From Mediterranea massiliensis (GTDB taxonomy: Bacteria > Bacteroidota > Bacteroidia > Bacteroidales > Bacteroidaceae), in assembly GCF_900128475.1 (NCBI RefSeq), contig NZ_LT635838.1:26727-90726 (forward strand): a stretch of 64,000 nt of DNA, read 5' to 3'. Both the position numbers and the translations under genes were made by a program. Shown here in pieces: positions 54,999 through 63,511 of the stretch. A model generated the notes under the pieces. That model made no database searches, was not told the origin of the DNA, and worked only from the letters and a program-made list of their open reading frames with translations. Numbering within the stretch: position 1 is the first letter of the stretch; each line of letters starts with the position of its first letter.

Positions 54999-56558
54999 TT
55001 AAAAAGGCCAGATTACTGGTATCAGAAAGACGGATATCAGAAAGGTGATGATGTTCAGCGGCAATCCAATACGCACAAAGTCCGTAAACTTATAGTTACC
55101 GATACCTTGCACAATCAGGTTCGTCTGATAGCCGATGGGCGTGGAAAAACTGGCCGAGGCCGCCATGCAGATGACCACAAAAAACGGCACAGGACTCACC
55201 CCCAGCTGTGTCGAGATAGACAGCGCCAGCGGGAAAGCCAACGCCGCCGCCGCATTGTTGGTAATCAGCTCTGTAAACAGGTTGGTGATGATGAATACAG
55301 CCGCCAGCAGCACGTGAGGCCCATAATGGTCGCTCAGGCCGATGATGTACCTGGCCACCAGGTCGGCCACACCCGAATTGACCATCGCCTTGCTGATGGC
55401 AAAGGCACAGGCAATCGTAATCAGCACGTCCCAAGAGATATATTTGGTGTATTTGCGCGGCGGAAATATCTTTGTCCACGCCATGATGATGGTCGTAATC
55501 GAGACAAAGAAAAACATGTCCAGCTGCATGTCGGGCACGGCCTCCTTGACGAAAGGCAGCTCCCCGACCGTGGCCCCCACAATCATCAGCACCAACAAAG
55601 CCAGCGCCAGCCAGCGTTTGCCCCGTCCGGGAACCGGCTCGTTGTCTTTGCCGTTGGCTATCATGACGAAGACCGAAGACTCGCCCCACGTCTGGATGAA
55701 CGAATCATCGGCCATTACCACCAACGTATCTCCCTCGCGCAGGTATCTGTTTTCCAAGTTCTCCGTGATGCTCTGGCCACCACGCTTGATTTCCTTTACC
55801 TCCGCCCCGTAATGGCGTTTGAAGTTGAAGTCCTTCAGCCGTTTGTTGATACCAGGGAAACGCGGGCCCAGAACCGCTTCTACCCGATGCAGGTTTCCTT
55901 TCTGCTCTTCCAGCTCCTCTTCCACCTCGGCCGAATCTTTGCGCACGTCGGGCAAAAGTTTCGACGAGAAAGCAAACAGGTAAAGAATGCCCGCAACGGC
56001 AATAAAGATGCCCACCTTACCCAGTTCGAACATCGTAAATCCTTCGTAACCGGCTTCCAGAATCATGCCGTGCACTACCAGATTGGTCGACGTACCAATC
56101 AGTGTACAGATACCTCCCAAAATCGTGACATATGACAAAGGTATCAGAAATTTTGTGGCAGGCAGCTTCACCGAATCGGCCCACCGCTTAATGATGGGAG
56201 CAAAAATAACCACTACCGGCGTATTGTTCAGAAAGGCGGATATGAAAGAGATTGTAGGCAACATGCGGAGCTGGGCCTTAAAAACCGTTGTTTTCTTCTG
56301 GGGTAATAATTTCTTGATCAACTGACCTAATGCCCCCGATTGCCGGATGCCCTCGCTCACCAGGTAAAGCATGGCCACCGTAATCATACCCTTGTTACTG
56401 AAACCTTCGAGCATCTCCTTGGGAGTCAGAATGCCGGCACAGAGAAACAGGACCACCACCGACAGCAACACCATGCCCGGACGCATCTTGTCCAGCACCA
56501 GTGCGGTCACCATGCCTGCCAGCCCTAACAGTACGAATACGATTTCAAACGTCATCAC
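54999..56558 (-). CDS. SLC13-family permease with TrkA_C domains, probable sulfate importer
   Basis: This 519-aa membrane protein has CitMHS/SLC13 halves separated by two cytoplasmic RCK_C/TrkA_C domains (about residues 205-310). Helical motifs include FISAFLNNTPVVVIFAPI and LFTELITNNAAAALAFPLAL, whose Asn-rich loops bind anion and sodium in the family. Lying between cysQ and cysC, it is the likely sulfate uptake system of the pathway. Confidence 0.88.
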   Translation of the reverse strand: MMTFEIVFVLLGLAGMVTALVLDKMRPGMVLLSVVVLFLCAGILTPKEMLEGFSNKGMITVAMLYLVSEGIRQSGALGQLIKKLLPQKKTTVFKAQLRMLPTISFISAFLNNTPVVVIFAPIIKRWADSVKLPATKFLIPLSYVTILGGICTLIGTSTNLVVHGMILEAGYEGFTMFELGKVGIFIAVAGILYLFAFSSKLLPDVRKDSAEVEEELEEQKGNLHRVEAVLGPRFPGINKRLKDFNFKRHYGAEVKEIKRGGQSITENLENRYLREGDTLVVMADDSFIQTWGESSVFVMIANGKDNEPVPGRGKRWLALALLVLMIVGATVGELPFVKEAVPDMQLDMFFFVSITTIIMAWTKIFPPRKYTKYISWDVLITIACAFAISKAMVNSGVADLVARYIIGLSDHYGPHVLLAAVFIITNLFTELITNNAAAALAFPLALSISTQLGVSPVPFFVVICMAASASFSTPIGYQTNLIVQGIGNYKFTDFVRIGLPLNIITFLISVFLIPVIWPF

Positions 56559-56574
56559 TCTATCGTTTTATCAT

Positions 56575-57390
56575 TCACAACCGCTTCGGCTCAACGATGA
56601 ACCACGGGTTCAGCAAATCTTCCTTATTATATTCCAGCGGAGTGTCGGTACCGGCCCGATACACCTCCCGTCCGGCAGCACGCGCAATGGCATGTCCGGC
56701 CGCCGTGTCCCACTCCATGGTCGGAGCAAAACGGGGATACACGTCCGCCGTTCCTTCGGCCACCAGACAAATTTTGATGGAGCTGCCGCTCGATATCAGC
56801 TCAACGGCCCGATGCGAAGCCCGGGCCTCCTCGATATATTTCTCGGTCTCGGGAGTCGAGTGCGAACGCGAAGCCACAATCACGAACCGATCATGTTCCG
56901 CCTCCATCGGCAGCCTGACTGCCCGCGCCGTCAGTTCCTCCAGCGAAGCTCCGTTGCGCGAAGTCACATCGGACAGCCGATAGGCTCCGATGCCTTCGAT
57001 GCCGACATACAGCACCCGCTTCACCGGCACATAAATCACCCCCATCCGTGGCACTCCCTTCTGCACCCAAGCAATGTTGACGGTAAACTCTCCATTTCGC
57101 TTGATAAATTCCTTGGTACCATCCAGCGGATCCACTATCCACAAGTCATTCCACGTCTTGCGCTCGGCAAACGGGATAGCTTTCCCCTCCTCGCTCAACA
57201 GCGGGAAAGGCGTATCAGCCAGCAGGCGGCTGATGGTTTCGTGTGCCGCCCTGTCGGCAATGGTCAAAGGAGAATTGTCTGCTTTCCTTTCTATCTGAAA
57301 GTCAGATGCAGGATCGTTGTAAATGGACAAAATGTTTTCTCCTGCCGCCAAAGCTGCATCAATAGCTTTTAATATATATCGTTGCTCCAT
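56575..57390 (-). CDS. cysQ: 3'(2'),5'-bisphosphate nucleotidase
   Basis: This 271-aa inositol-monophosphatase-family enzyme has metal motifs LLSEEGK (about residues 64-70), WIVDPLDGTKEF (about 84-95) and EWDTAAGHAI. It hydrolyses PAP, the inhibitory product of PAPS-dependent sulfonation, to AMP. It is the first gene of the cys-sulfotransferase run, fitting a by-product removal role. Confidence 0.93.
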   Translation of the reverse strand: MEQRYILKAIDAALAAGENILSIYNDPASDFQIERKADNSPLTIADRAAHETISRLLADTPFPLLSEEGKAIPFAERKTWNDLWIVDPLDGTKEFIKRNGEFTVNIAWVQKGVPRMGVIYVPVKRVLYVGIEGIGAYRLSDVTSRNGASLEELTARAVRLPMEAEHDRFVIVASRSHSTPETEKYIEEARASHRAVELISSGSSIKICLVAEGTADVYPRFAPTMEWDTAAGHAIARAAGREVYRAGTDTPLEYNKEDLLNPWFIVEPKRL

Positions 57391-57501
57391 ACCTTTCTCA
57401 AAATAAGGCGTAAAATTAGAAACTTTTCCCTTGGCAAAAGTTTTTCTTCTTTATTTTATAACTTATTTTAAGTGTTATTCACCTATCAGAAAGCACTAAA
57501 A

Positions 57502-57537
57502 AAGGCAGTGACCTTGAAGTCACCGCCTTCTTTTTTT
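57502..57537. terminator. Terminator between the SPOR lipoprotein and cysQ
   Basis: AAGGCAGTGAC (57502-57512) pairs with GTCACCGCCTT (57519-57529) with one mismatch and a 6-nt loop, followed by a run of Ts; A-rich sequence before it gives a T tail on the other strand. Confidence 0.8.
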
Positions 57538-57563
57538 ATGAATGACACCATTGCTCGTCTTTT

Positions 57564-58070
57564 TCAATTGAGGCGATACAGCAACCACGCACCCTGGAAA
57601 TCCTTCCGATTGGGATATTTAGCCTTGAAAGCATCACGGGCATCTGCAGCCGAAGCTCTATCGTGATAAGTGGCCACAATCACACGATACATGGCGATAT
57701 CAGCATTGAATGCAACCGTCGCATTATATCCTTCTTTATCCAAGAAATCCTTCAGACTTTCAGCATTGGCCTTTACAGAAAAACTGCCAGCTACGACATT
57801 GAAATCTTTCAGCTCGGAACCAGATACGACGGAAACTTTTTCCTGACGTACTCCAGTACTTTCTACCACCTTAGGAGCCTCTACCGGAGCACTAACTACT
57901 GGAGCAGCCTCTTCGACCGGAGCAGTTTCCTGTGGGGCCGTTTCAGCCAATTCCTGCTTCTTTGCATTTTCATACGCTTTTTTATACGCACTTTCACTTG
58001 ACTTACAAGAAGAGAATGCCAGTGCTACACAAACACTCACTCCCAATACTGCCATTTTTTTCATTTTCAT
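57564..58070 (-). CDS. SPOR-domain lipoprotein
   Basis: About 168 aa. The lipobox is ALAFSSC. A Glu/Ala/Pro/Val-rich spacer (about residues 40-85) precedes a C-terminal SPOR domain (FNVVAGSFSVKANAESLKDFL, YRVIVATYHDRASAADA). SPOR domains bind septal, denuded peptidoglycan, so it probably acts at the division site. Three in-frame ATGs (58076, 58070, 58064) are near the start; the middle one is used. A terminator follows. Confidence 0.87.
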   Translation of the reverse strand: MKMKKMAVLGVSVCVALAFSSCKSSESAYKKAYENAKKQELAETAPQETAPVEEAAPVVSAPVEAPKVVESTGVRQEKVSVVSGSELKDFNVVAGSFSVKANAESLKDFLDKEGYNATVAFNADIAMYRVIVATYHDRASAADARDAFKAKYPNRKDFQGAWLLYRLN

Positions 58071-58098
58071 TATCATTTTAAAAGTTTATTGTTGCATA

Positions 58099-58515
58099 TT
58101 AATAATTACGGAAAACGTATATCGTATCATGATAGTTCAACCGGATTCTCTTCGATGTCAGTTCTTCCACCTTGAAAGTACGCGAATTGTTTTCCCATCC
58201 GAACCATTTCTGGTAGGTTGCATCCCCTACAGACGGTTGCCAAAGATTGATAGTAATTTCATCGTTCCCTTCCTCATAATAACCATACATGGAACGATAA
58301 TTACCATCCGTTCCCATATAATAAGTAAGGAATGAACCCTTCTGAAAACCATAGAACACACTGTCGACCTTTGCCGTAGATCCATTAGGATACTGATACT
58401 CACGCAACTGCCACTTCCCTACCCATGGAGAATCTCCCCCATTCATACAAGAAACGCAGCAGAGCATCCACATTGCTACAGATGCCGCTTTTATACCAGT
58501 TTTCAGCTTTTTCAT
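58099..58515 (-). CDS. Small lipoprotein with lipocalin-like domain
   Basis: About 138 aa. The lipobox is MLCCVSC (Cys near residue 23). The mature part begins WVGKWQLREYQYPNG and continues in alternating strands, as in lipocalin-like single-domain Bacteroides lipoproteins. The reading frame extends to 58635, but the signal peptide starting MKKLKTGIKAAS fixes the start at 58515. Function is unknown. It reads in the same direction as the SPOR gene, 28 bp upstream of it. Confidence 0.75.
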   Translation of the reverse strand: MKKLKTGIKAASVAMWMLCCVSCMNGGDSPWVGKWQLREYQYPNGSTAKVDSVFYGFQKGSFLTYYMGTDGNYRSMYGYYEEGNDEITINLWQPSVGDATYQKWFGWENNSRTFKVEELTSKRIRLNYHDTIYVFRNY

Positions 58516-58664
58516 ACTTATCTTTATATTTGAACGACAAAAGTACAGCGAAGCAGTTATCTGACACGCCCCTCTGCCGTTAAATATATTTAAAACAAGC
58601 AACATATATCTGAACAAGCCCATATTTCCCGACAAAATATAGTGAAGAAATAAAAGGATATTTG

Positions 58665-58672
58665 TAGATTTG
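58665..58672 (+). promoter_or_regulatory. -7 box of the YtxH-holin operon
   Basis: TAGATTTG matches TAnnTTTG, 28 bp upstream of the ATG at 58700. Confidence 0.6.
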
Positions 58673-58699
58673 CAGATAAACCATTAAAAAATAAATATT

Positions 58700-58909
58700 A
58701 TGAAAGGATTAAATGTTTTAGCCGCTTTCTTAGGCGGAGCTGCCGTAGGCGCAACGTTGGGCATATTGTTTGCCCCCGAAAAGGGAGAAGACACCCGTGC
58801 CAAAATCGCAGACATCCTGCGCAAGAAAGGTATCCGTCTGAACCGCAACGAGATGGAAAATCTGGTAGACGAAATTGCAGCAGAAATCAAAAATGAAGAT
58901 GCTGAATGA
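58700..58909 (+). CDS. YtxH-domain small protein
   Basis: This 69-aa protein has one Gly/Ala-rich membrane segment (VLAAFLGGAAVGATLGILFAP) followed by the YtxH motif EKGEDTRAKIADIL and a charged helix. YtxH proteins are envelope-stress associated. It is the first gene of a three-gene rightward operon; the next gene starts 30 bp downstream. Confidence 0.85.
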   Translation: MKGLNVLAAFLGGAAVGATLGILFAPEKGEDTRAKIADILRKKGIRLNRNEMENLVDEIAAEIKNEDAE

Positions 58910-58939
58910 GCCCCAATCAGGAATTAAAGCAGAACCACC

Positions 58940-59320
58940 ATGTTTTCCAATGATCAAAATATAGAAACGATCCAGCAGCTGTTTATTGAAGTCAAAAAAT
59001 ATCTGTCCCTTCAGAAAAAGTACACCCAACTGGAGATTGCAGAAAAATTGACCGTGCTGCTTTCTACCCTAATTTTGGTATTGATAGTCATTATTTTGAG
59101 CATGGTGGCTCTGTTTTATATGTCCTTTACATTTGCTTATTGGCTGGCCCCTGTTTTTGGGAGTATCATGGCGAGCTTTGCACTGATAACCACCGTCATC
59201 ATACTGCTGATTATTGCAGTTATCACTTTCCGCAAGAAACTTATTATCAATCCGATGGCCAAATTCATTGCCAGCCTATTCATTCAGGAACCGTCAAAAG
59301 AAGAAAAGCATGAATCCTAA
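58940..59320 (+). CDS. Phage-holin-like (holin 3_6-type) membrane protein
   Basis: This 126-aa protein has an amphipathic N-terminal helix and two long membrane segments (about residues 43-65 and 70-95) with a charged C-terminal tail. It fits the 'phage holin family' of cellular membrane proteins, not a prophage lysis gene, since no phage genes are nearby. It overlaps the next ATG by 11 bp. Confidence 0.75.
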   Translation: MFSNDQNIETIQQLFIEVKKYLSLQKKYTQLEIAEKLTVLLSTLILVLIVIILSMVALFYMSFTFAYWLAPVFGSIMASFALITTVIILLIIAVITFRKKLIINPMAKFIASLFIQEPSKEEKHES

Positions 59321-59561
59321 AAGCAATCTCCCCAGCACATTGGACGAAATCCGTGTTTTGAAGGAAAAAGCATTGGAGGACGTACGGCAACAACGGAAGA
59401 CCCTGAATGCCACTACACGCAAATTGTTTGCGCCGCTTGCTCCTGCCGCCAGTAAAAGCAGCGCTATAACGAGAGCTTTCCATACAGGAATGGCCGCTTT
59501 TGACGGCCTTATGCTTGGCATACGGCTTATCAAGAAGTTTCGAAAAGCATTCAGAAAATAA
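59310..59561 (+). CDS. Small basic protein, third gene of the YtxH-holin operon
   Basis: This 83-aa protein, MNPKSNLPSTLDEIRVLKEK onward, has a coiled-coil-like N-terminus and a basic C-terminus (LIKKFRKAFRK). No known domain was recognised. Its ATG lies inside the end of the holin-like gene (11-bp overlap), which argues that it is real and co-translated. The longer frame from 59214 would overlap the holin-like gene further and is not favoured. Confidence 0.7.
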   Translation: MNPKSNLPSTLDEIRVLKEKALEDVRQQRKTLNATTRKLFAPLAPAASKSSAITRAFHTGMAAFDGLMLGIRLIKKFRKAFRK

Positions 59562-59590
59562 ATTTTCTACCATTATAGGCAAAACAAAAA

Positions 59591-59625
59591 GGCACCGCCC
59601 TCCAAAGGAAGAGCAGTGCCCACTT
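59591..59625. terminator. Imperfect hairpin terminator between the YtxH operon and manA
   Basis: GGCACCGCCCTCC and GGAAGAGCAGTGCC pair with a few mismatches around AAA; a T-rich tail follows. It lies between convergent genes. Confidence 0.55.
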
Positions 59626-59645
59626 TTATGCAACCTATATATCGG

Positions 59646-60617
59646 TCAGACATAAGCTTCCAACAATTTTACTTTTCCATCTGGAATGATATGAACCGAC
59701 TGAGTCGTAGCAGGGAACAAAACCGTTTCGCCCGCACATAAAGTAATTTCATTCTGCACATCGTCTACCATACGACAAGCTCCCTCCACACAAACGAATA
59801 TAACAAAAGAATCGAGCTCCGAATAGTCGCAGGTAATATCCTCCGTCATATCATACAAAGAAACCGAAAAATAGGGAGTGGTCAATATTTCAACCGGTTC
59901 ATTGGGGACAGCTTCATACTCTGTTCGAAAATCGTCTTGCACATCAGCGAAGTTAATGGCATCCAGCGCCTGACTGACATGCAGTTCGCGCAACTTCCCG
60001 TCCTTATCTCTTCTATTATAATCATAAATACGATAAGTGACGTCAGAAGACTGCTGCACCTCGACAACGAATGCACCGGCACCAATTCCATGCACACGAC
60101 CTGCCGGCACATAGAAAACATCCCCCGGCCGGATGGCACACGTCTGAAGTACTTCATCAAAAGTACCGTTATGCACCCGCTCTTTATACTCCTTCGGCGT
60201 AATCTGGCGAGAAAAACCTGAAATCAGCGTAGCTCCTTCATCAGCAGAAACCACATACCACATTTCATTTTTACCAAAACTGTTATGCCGTTTTTTAGCC
60301 AGTTCGTCACCCGGGTGAACCTGAATGGACAACTTCTGCCGAGCATCAATAAACTTAACCAACAAAGGGAATTTATTACCAAAACGGGCATAATTGCCCT
60401 CACCAACCAATTCCTCACGATACCTGCGAACCACTTCGGGCAAAGTGAGTCCCTTATCGGCACCATTGGCCACAACCGACTCGCTACCCTCTACGGCAGA
60501 CACTTCCCAACTCTCTCCCACGTTGGGCAAATTTTCATTCAAATGTTTGAAAGGAATAATCTTGTCGCCCCCCCAAAGCGTCTGCTTCAGAACAGGCTCA
60601 AATTTCAAAGGATACAT
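59646..60617 (-). CDS. manA: Mannose-6-phosphate isomerase, class I
   Basis: This 323-aa cupin enzyme interconverts mannose 6-phosphate and fructose 6-phosphate. Motifs: LKQTLWGGDKI at the start, LSIQVHPGDELAKKRH with zinc ligands Gln and His, NEMWYV, and YVPAGRVHGIGAG. Its length matches the short Bacillus-type enzyme. It is divergent from the gal operon with about 200 bp between. Confidence 0.94.
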   Translation of the reverse strand: MYPLKFEPVLKQTLWGGDKIIPFKHLNENLPNVGESWEVSAVEGSESVVANGADKGLTLPEVVRRYREELVGEGNYARFGNKFPLLVKFIDARQKLSIQVHPGDELAKKRHNSFGKNEMWYVVSADEGATLISGFSRQITPKEYKERVHNGTFDEVLQTCAIRPGDVFYVPAGRVHGIGAGAFVVEVQQSSDVTYRIYDYNRRDKDGKLRELHVSQALDAINFADVQDDFRTEYEAVPNEPVEILTTPYFSVSLYDMTEDITCDYSELDSFVIFVCVEGACRMVDDVQNEITLCAGETVLFPATTQSVHIIPDGKVKLLEAYV

Positions 60618-60818
60618 TTATTAAATTATTATGTTTAAAAAGTTTTTCATATTATTATCAATCAACAAGAGCCTGACATCCACCCAAACACAAGCTATTT
60701 TCCCCGCATCAGGGCATGCGACTCCAGTCAAAGCCATTTTTATGGTGACAAACATACAAAAATTATTTGTTATTACTTGGGAGAACAAAAGAATTTCTGT
60801 TTATTTGCAAGAAATTTA

Positions 60819-61934
60819 ATGAATACCATGGATATGACAACGTCTAATATTTACGAAAGCAACCTTTCCGGTCTTGAAAGGAAAAACTTTCAAAAAGAAG
60901 TAAACAACAAGCAGACAGACCTATACTTCCTGAAGAACAAGCAAGGTATGGAAGTGGCCGTTACCAATTATGGATGTGCCATCCTTTCTATTATGGTTCC
61001 CGACAAGAAAGGCCAATATGCCAATGTAATTTTAGGGCATGACAGCATCGATCATGTAATCAACAGCCCGGAGCCTTTCCTCAACACTACGATTGGACGA
61101 TACGGAAACCGAATTGCCAAAGGACATTTTACCTTGTATGGTGAAGAGCACCAACTTTCCATCAACAACGGTCCCAACTCTCTGCATGGTGGTCCTACCG
61201 GATTTCATACCAGAGTATGGGATGCAACCCAACCCAACCCGGCAACCATCATCTTCAACTACACCTCAGCCGACGGCGAAGAAGGTTTCCCCGGCAAACT
61301 GGAAGTAGAGATGACTTATCGTCTTGAAGAAGAGATCAATGCTTTGGTTATCGAATATCGAGCCACGACAGACAAGGCTACCATTGTAAACTTGACGAAT
61401 CACGGATTCTTTAACTTGACAGGAATAGCCAATCCTACTCCGACCGTCCTTAATCAATCAGTGACCATCAATGCAGATTTTTATGTTCCGATTGACGACG
61501 TTTCCATTCCTACAGGCGAAATATTAAAGGTGGAAGGTACGCCGATGGATTTCCGCACCCCGCATACAATCGGCGAACGCATTGACGAGCCATTCCAACA
61601 ACTAATCAATGGAGCCGGTTATGACCATTGCTACGTACTCAATAAAAACGAAGCGGGCGAACTGAGTCTGGCCGCCACTTGTACAGATCCGGAAAGCGGA
61701 CGCCAAATGGAAGTATATACTACTGAAAACGGAGTGCAATTGTATACAGGAAACTGGCTTAATGGGTTTGAAGGAGCTCATGGAGCAACATTCCCTGCCA
61801 GAAGCGCGGTATGTTTCGAAGCTCAATGCTTCCCCGACACCCCCAACAAGCCGCATTTTCCTTCAGCCATTCTCCTGCCTGGAGACGAATATCAGCAAAT
61901 AACCATCTATAAATTTGGAATCGAAGATAAATAA
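60819..61934 (+). CDS. galM: Aldose 1-epimerase (galactose mutarotase)
   Basis: About 371 aa. Motifs: GRYGNRIAKGHF, the catalytic-His segment NNGPNSLHGGP, LTNHGFFNLTG and the catalytic-Glu region near RSAVCFEAQCFPD. It interconverts alpha and beta galactose for galactokinase. No secretion signal is evident. The start was set at MNTMDMTTSN (60819), not the longer frame from 60777. The sugar transporter begins 39 bp downstream. Confidence 0.92.
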   Translation: MNTMDMTTSNIYESNLSGLERKNFQKEVNNKQTDLYFLKNKQGMEVAVTNYGCAILSIMVPDKKGQYANVILGHDSIDHVINSPEPFLNTTIGRYGNRIAKGHFTLYGEEHQLSINNGPNSLHGGPTGFHTRVWDATQPNPATIIFNYTSADGEEGFPGKLEVEMTYRLEEEINALVIEYRATTDKATIVNLTNHGFFNLTGIANPTPTVLNQSVTINADFYVPIDDVSIPTGEILKVEGTPMDFRTPHTIGERIDEPFQQLINGAGYDHCYVLNKNEAGELSLAATCTDPESGRQMEVYTTENGVQLYTGNWLNGFEGAHGATFPARSAVCFEAQCFPDTPNKPHFPSAILLPGDEYQQITIYKFGIEDK

Positions 61935-61973
61935 TAAACTCTTTATAAACACTTTTAAAACTAAAGAAAAACC

Positions 61974-63464
61974 ATGACACAACAAAAAAAGAACGGTAAT
62001 CTCATCGCAATCATTACGATGTTCTTTCTGTTTGCGATGATCTCTTTCGTGACCAATCTGGCTGCTCCGTTTGGTACTATCTGGAAAAATGAATATGCCG
62101 GTGCCAATACCCTGGGTATGATGGGTAATATGATGAACTTCCTGGCCTATCTGTTTATGGGAATCCCTGCCGGCAACATGCTTGTAAAAATCGGCTATAA
62201 GAAAACGGCCCTCATCGCAATGGCAGTGGGCTTTATCGGCCTGTTCATCCAATATCTCTCCAGCCTGTTTGGCGCAGGTGTCGGAGTTTTCACCATGGGC
62301 GAATATACCATCCAGCTGAACTTCATCATCTACCTGTTGGGAGCTTTCATCTGCGGTTTCTGTGTATGTATGCTGAACACTGTAGTAAACCCCATGCTTA
62401 ACCTCCTCGGCGGTGGTGGCAACAAGGGTAATCAGCTGATTCAAACAGGTGGTGCACTCAATTCTCTGTCAGGTACTTTGACTCCCCTTTTTGTTGGAGC
62501 ATTGATTGGTACCGTCACTGAAAAAACTGCCATGTCCGATGTTACGCCGCTGTTGTTCATCGCCATGGCCGTATTTGTAGCAGCCTTTATCATCATTTCG
62601 TTTGTATCCATACCCGAACCTCATCTCAGAAAAGGAGGCGCAAAGAAGGAAAAATTCGAATATAGTCCTTGGAGCTTCCGGCATACAGTGCTGGGTGTTA
62701 TCGGCATCTTCATCTATGTAGGTATCGAGATTGGTATCCCCGGCACACTCAACTTCTATCTGGCCGATGCTTCGAGCAAAGGAGCCGGAATTCTCATCAA
62801 CGGTGCCGCTATCGGTGGAGCCATTGCGGCCATCTACTGGTTGCTGATGCTTGTCGGACGTTCGGCCAGTAGCGCCATCAGTGGTAAGGTAGCCACCCGC
62901 TCCCAGCTGATTGCTGTATCGGCCACGGCTATCGTACTCATCGTCATCGCCATGTTCTTGCCCAAAAACGTAGGTGTCAATGTTCCCAAAATTGTTTATG
63001 ACCCCGTAGCCAAGACCACGGAAATACTGACCAACGCAGGTGTTCCTGCCGAACAGATATCGGCCTTCATCGCCAACCCAACTTCTGTTGACCTCACTCC
63101 GTACGCCGGAGCGTTGAAGGAAGAAGCCGCTATGGCCCCCGAAGAGATGGTAGGTTCACTGGCTACCCCCAAAGTTCCTCTGAGCGCATTCCTGCTAGTA
63201 TTGTGCGGATTGTGCACATCGGTCATGTGGGGTGGTATCTTCAATTTGGCTGTTGAAGGACTGGGCAAATACACCGCCCAAGCATCAGGCATCTTTATGA
63301 TGATGGTAGTAGGTGGAGGTATTCTGCCGCTCATCCAGAACGCCATAGCCGACGGTGTTGGCTACATGGCAAGCTACTGGCTCATCATTGCCGGCCTGGC
63401 CTACCTGCTCTACTACGGTATAGCAGGTTGCAAGAACGTCAACAAGGACATCCCTGTAGAATGA
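61974..63464 (+). CDS. MFS sugar transporter (galactose/glucose, FHS-like)
   Basis: This 496-aa protein has 12 or more membrane helices (MFS). Between galM and galK it is the probable galactose importer at the inner membrane. Segments such as FLAYLFMGIPAGNMLVKIGYKKT and WGGIFNLAVEGLGKYTAQASGIF resemble the fucose/galactose/glucose:H+ symporter group. A soluble insertion (about residues 335-405) lies between late helices. galK starts 47 bp downstream. Confidence 0.88.
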   Translation: MTQQKKNGNLIAIITMFFLFAMISFVTNLAAPFGTIWKNEYAGANTLGMMGNMMNFLAYLFMGIPAGNMLVKIGYKKTALIAMAVGFIGLFIQYLSSLFGAGVGVFTMGEYTIQLNFIIYLLGAFICGFCVCMLNTVVNPMLNLLGGGGNKGNQLIQTGGALNSLSGTLTPLFVGALIGTVTEKTAMSDVTPLLFIAMAVFVAAFIIISFVSIPEPHLRKGGAKKEKFEYSPWSFRHTVLGVIGIFIYVGIEIGIPGTLNFYLADASSKGAGILINGAAIGGAIAAIYWLLMLVGRSASSAISGKVATRSQLIAVSATAIVLIVIAMFLPKNVGVNVPKIVYDPVAKTTEILTNAGVPAEQISAFIANPTSVDLTPYAGALKEEAAMAPEEMVGSLATPKVPLSAFLLVLCGLCTSVMWGGIFNLAVEGLGKYTAQASGIFMMMVVGGGILPLIQNAIADGVGYMASYWLIIAGLAYLLYYGIAGCKNVNKDIPVE

Positions 63465-63511
63465 AACATATATAGGTAATTATAATTATTCACCTTAAAA
63501 ATATCAGTATT

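Noticed and set aside
58940..59320. Prophage remnant based on the holin-like gene
   Set aside because: No other phage genes are nearby and the gene belongs to a small cellular operon.
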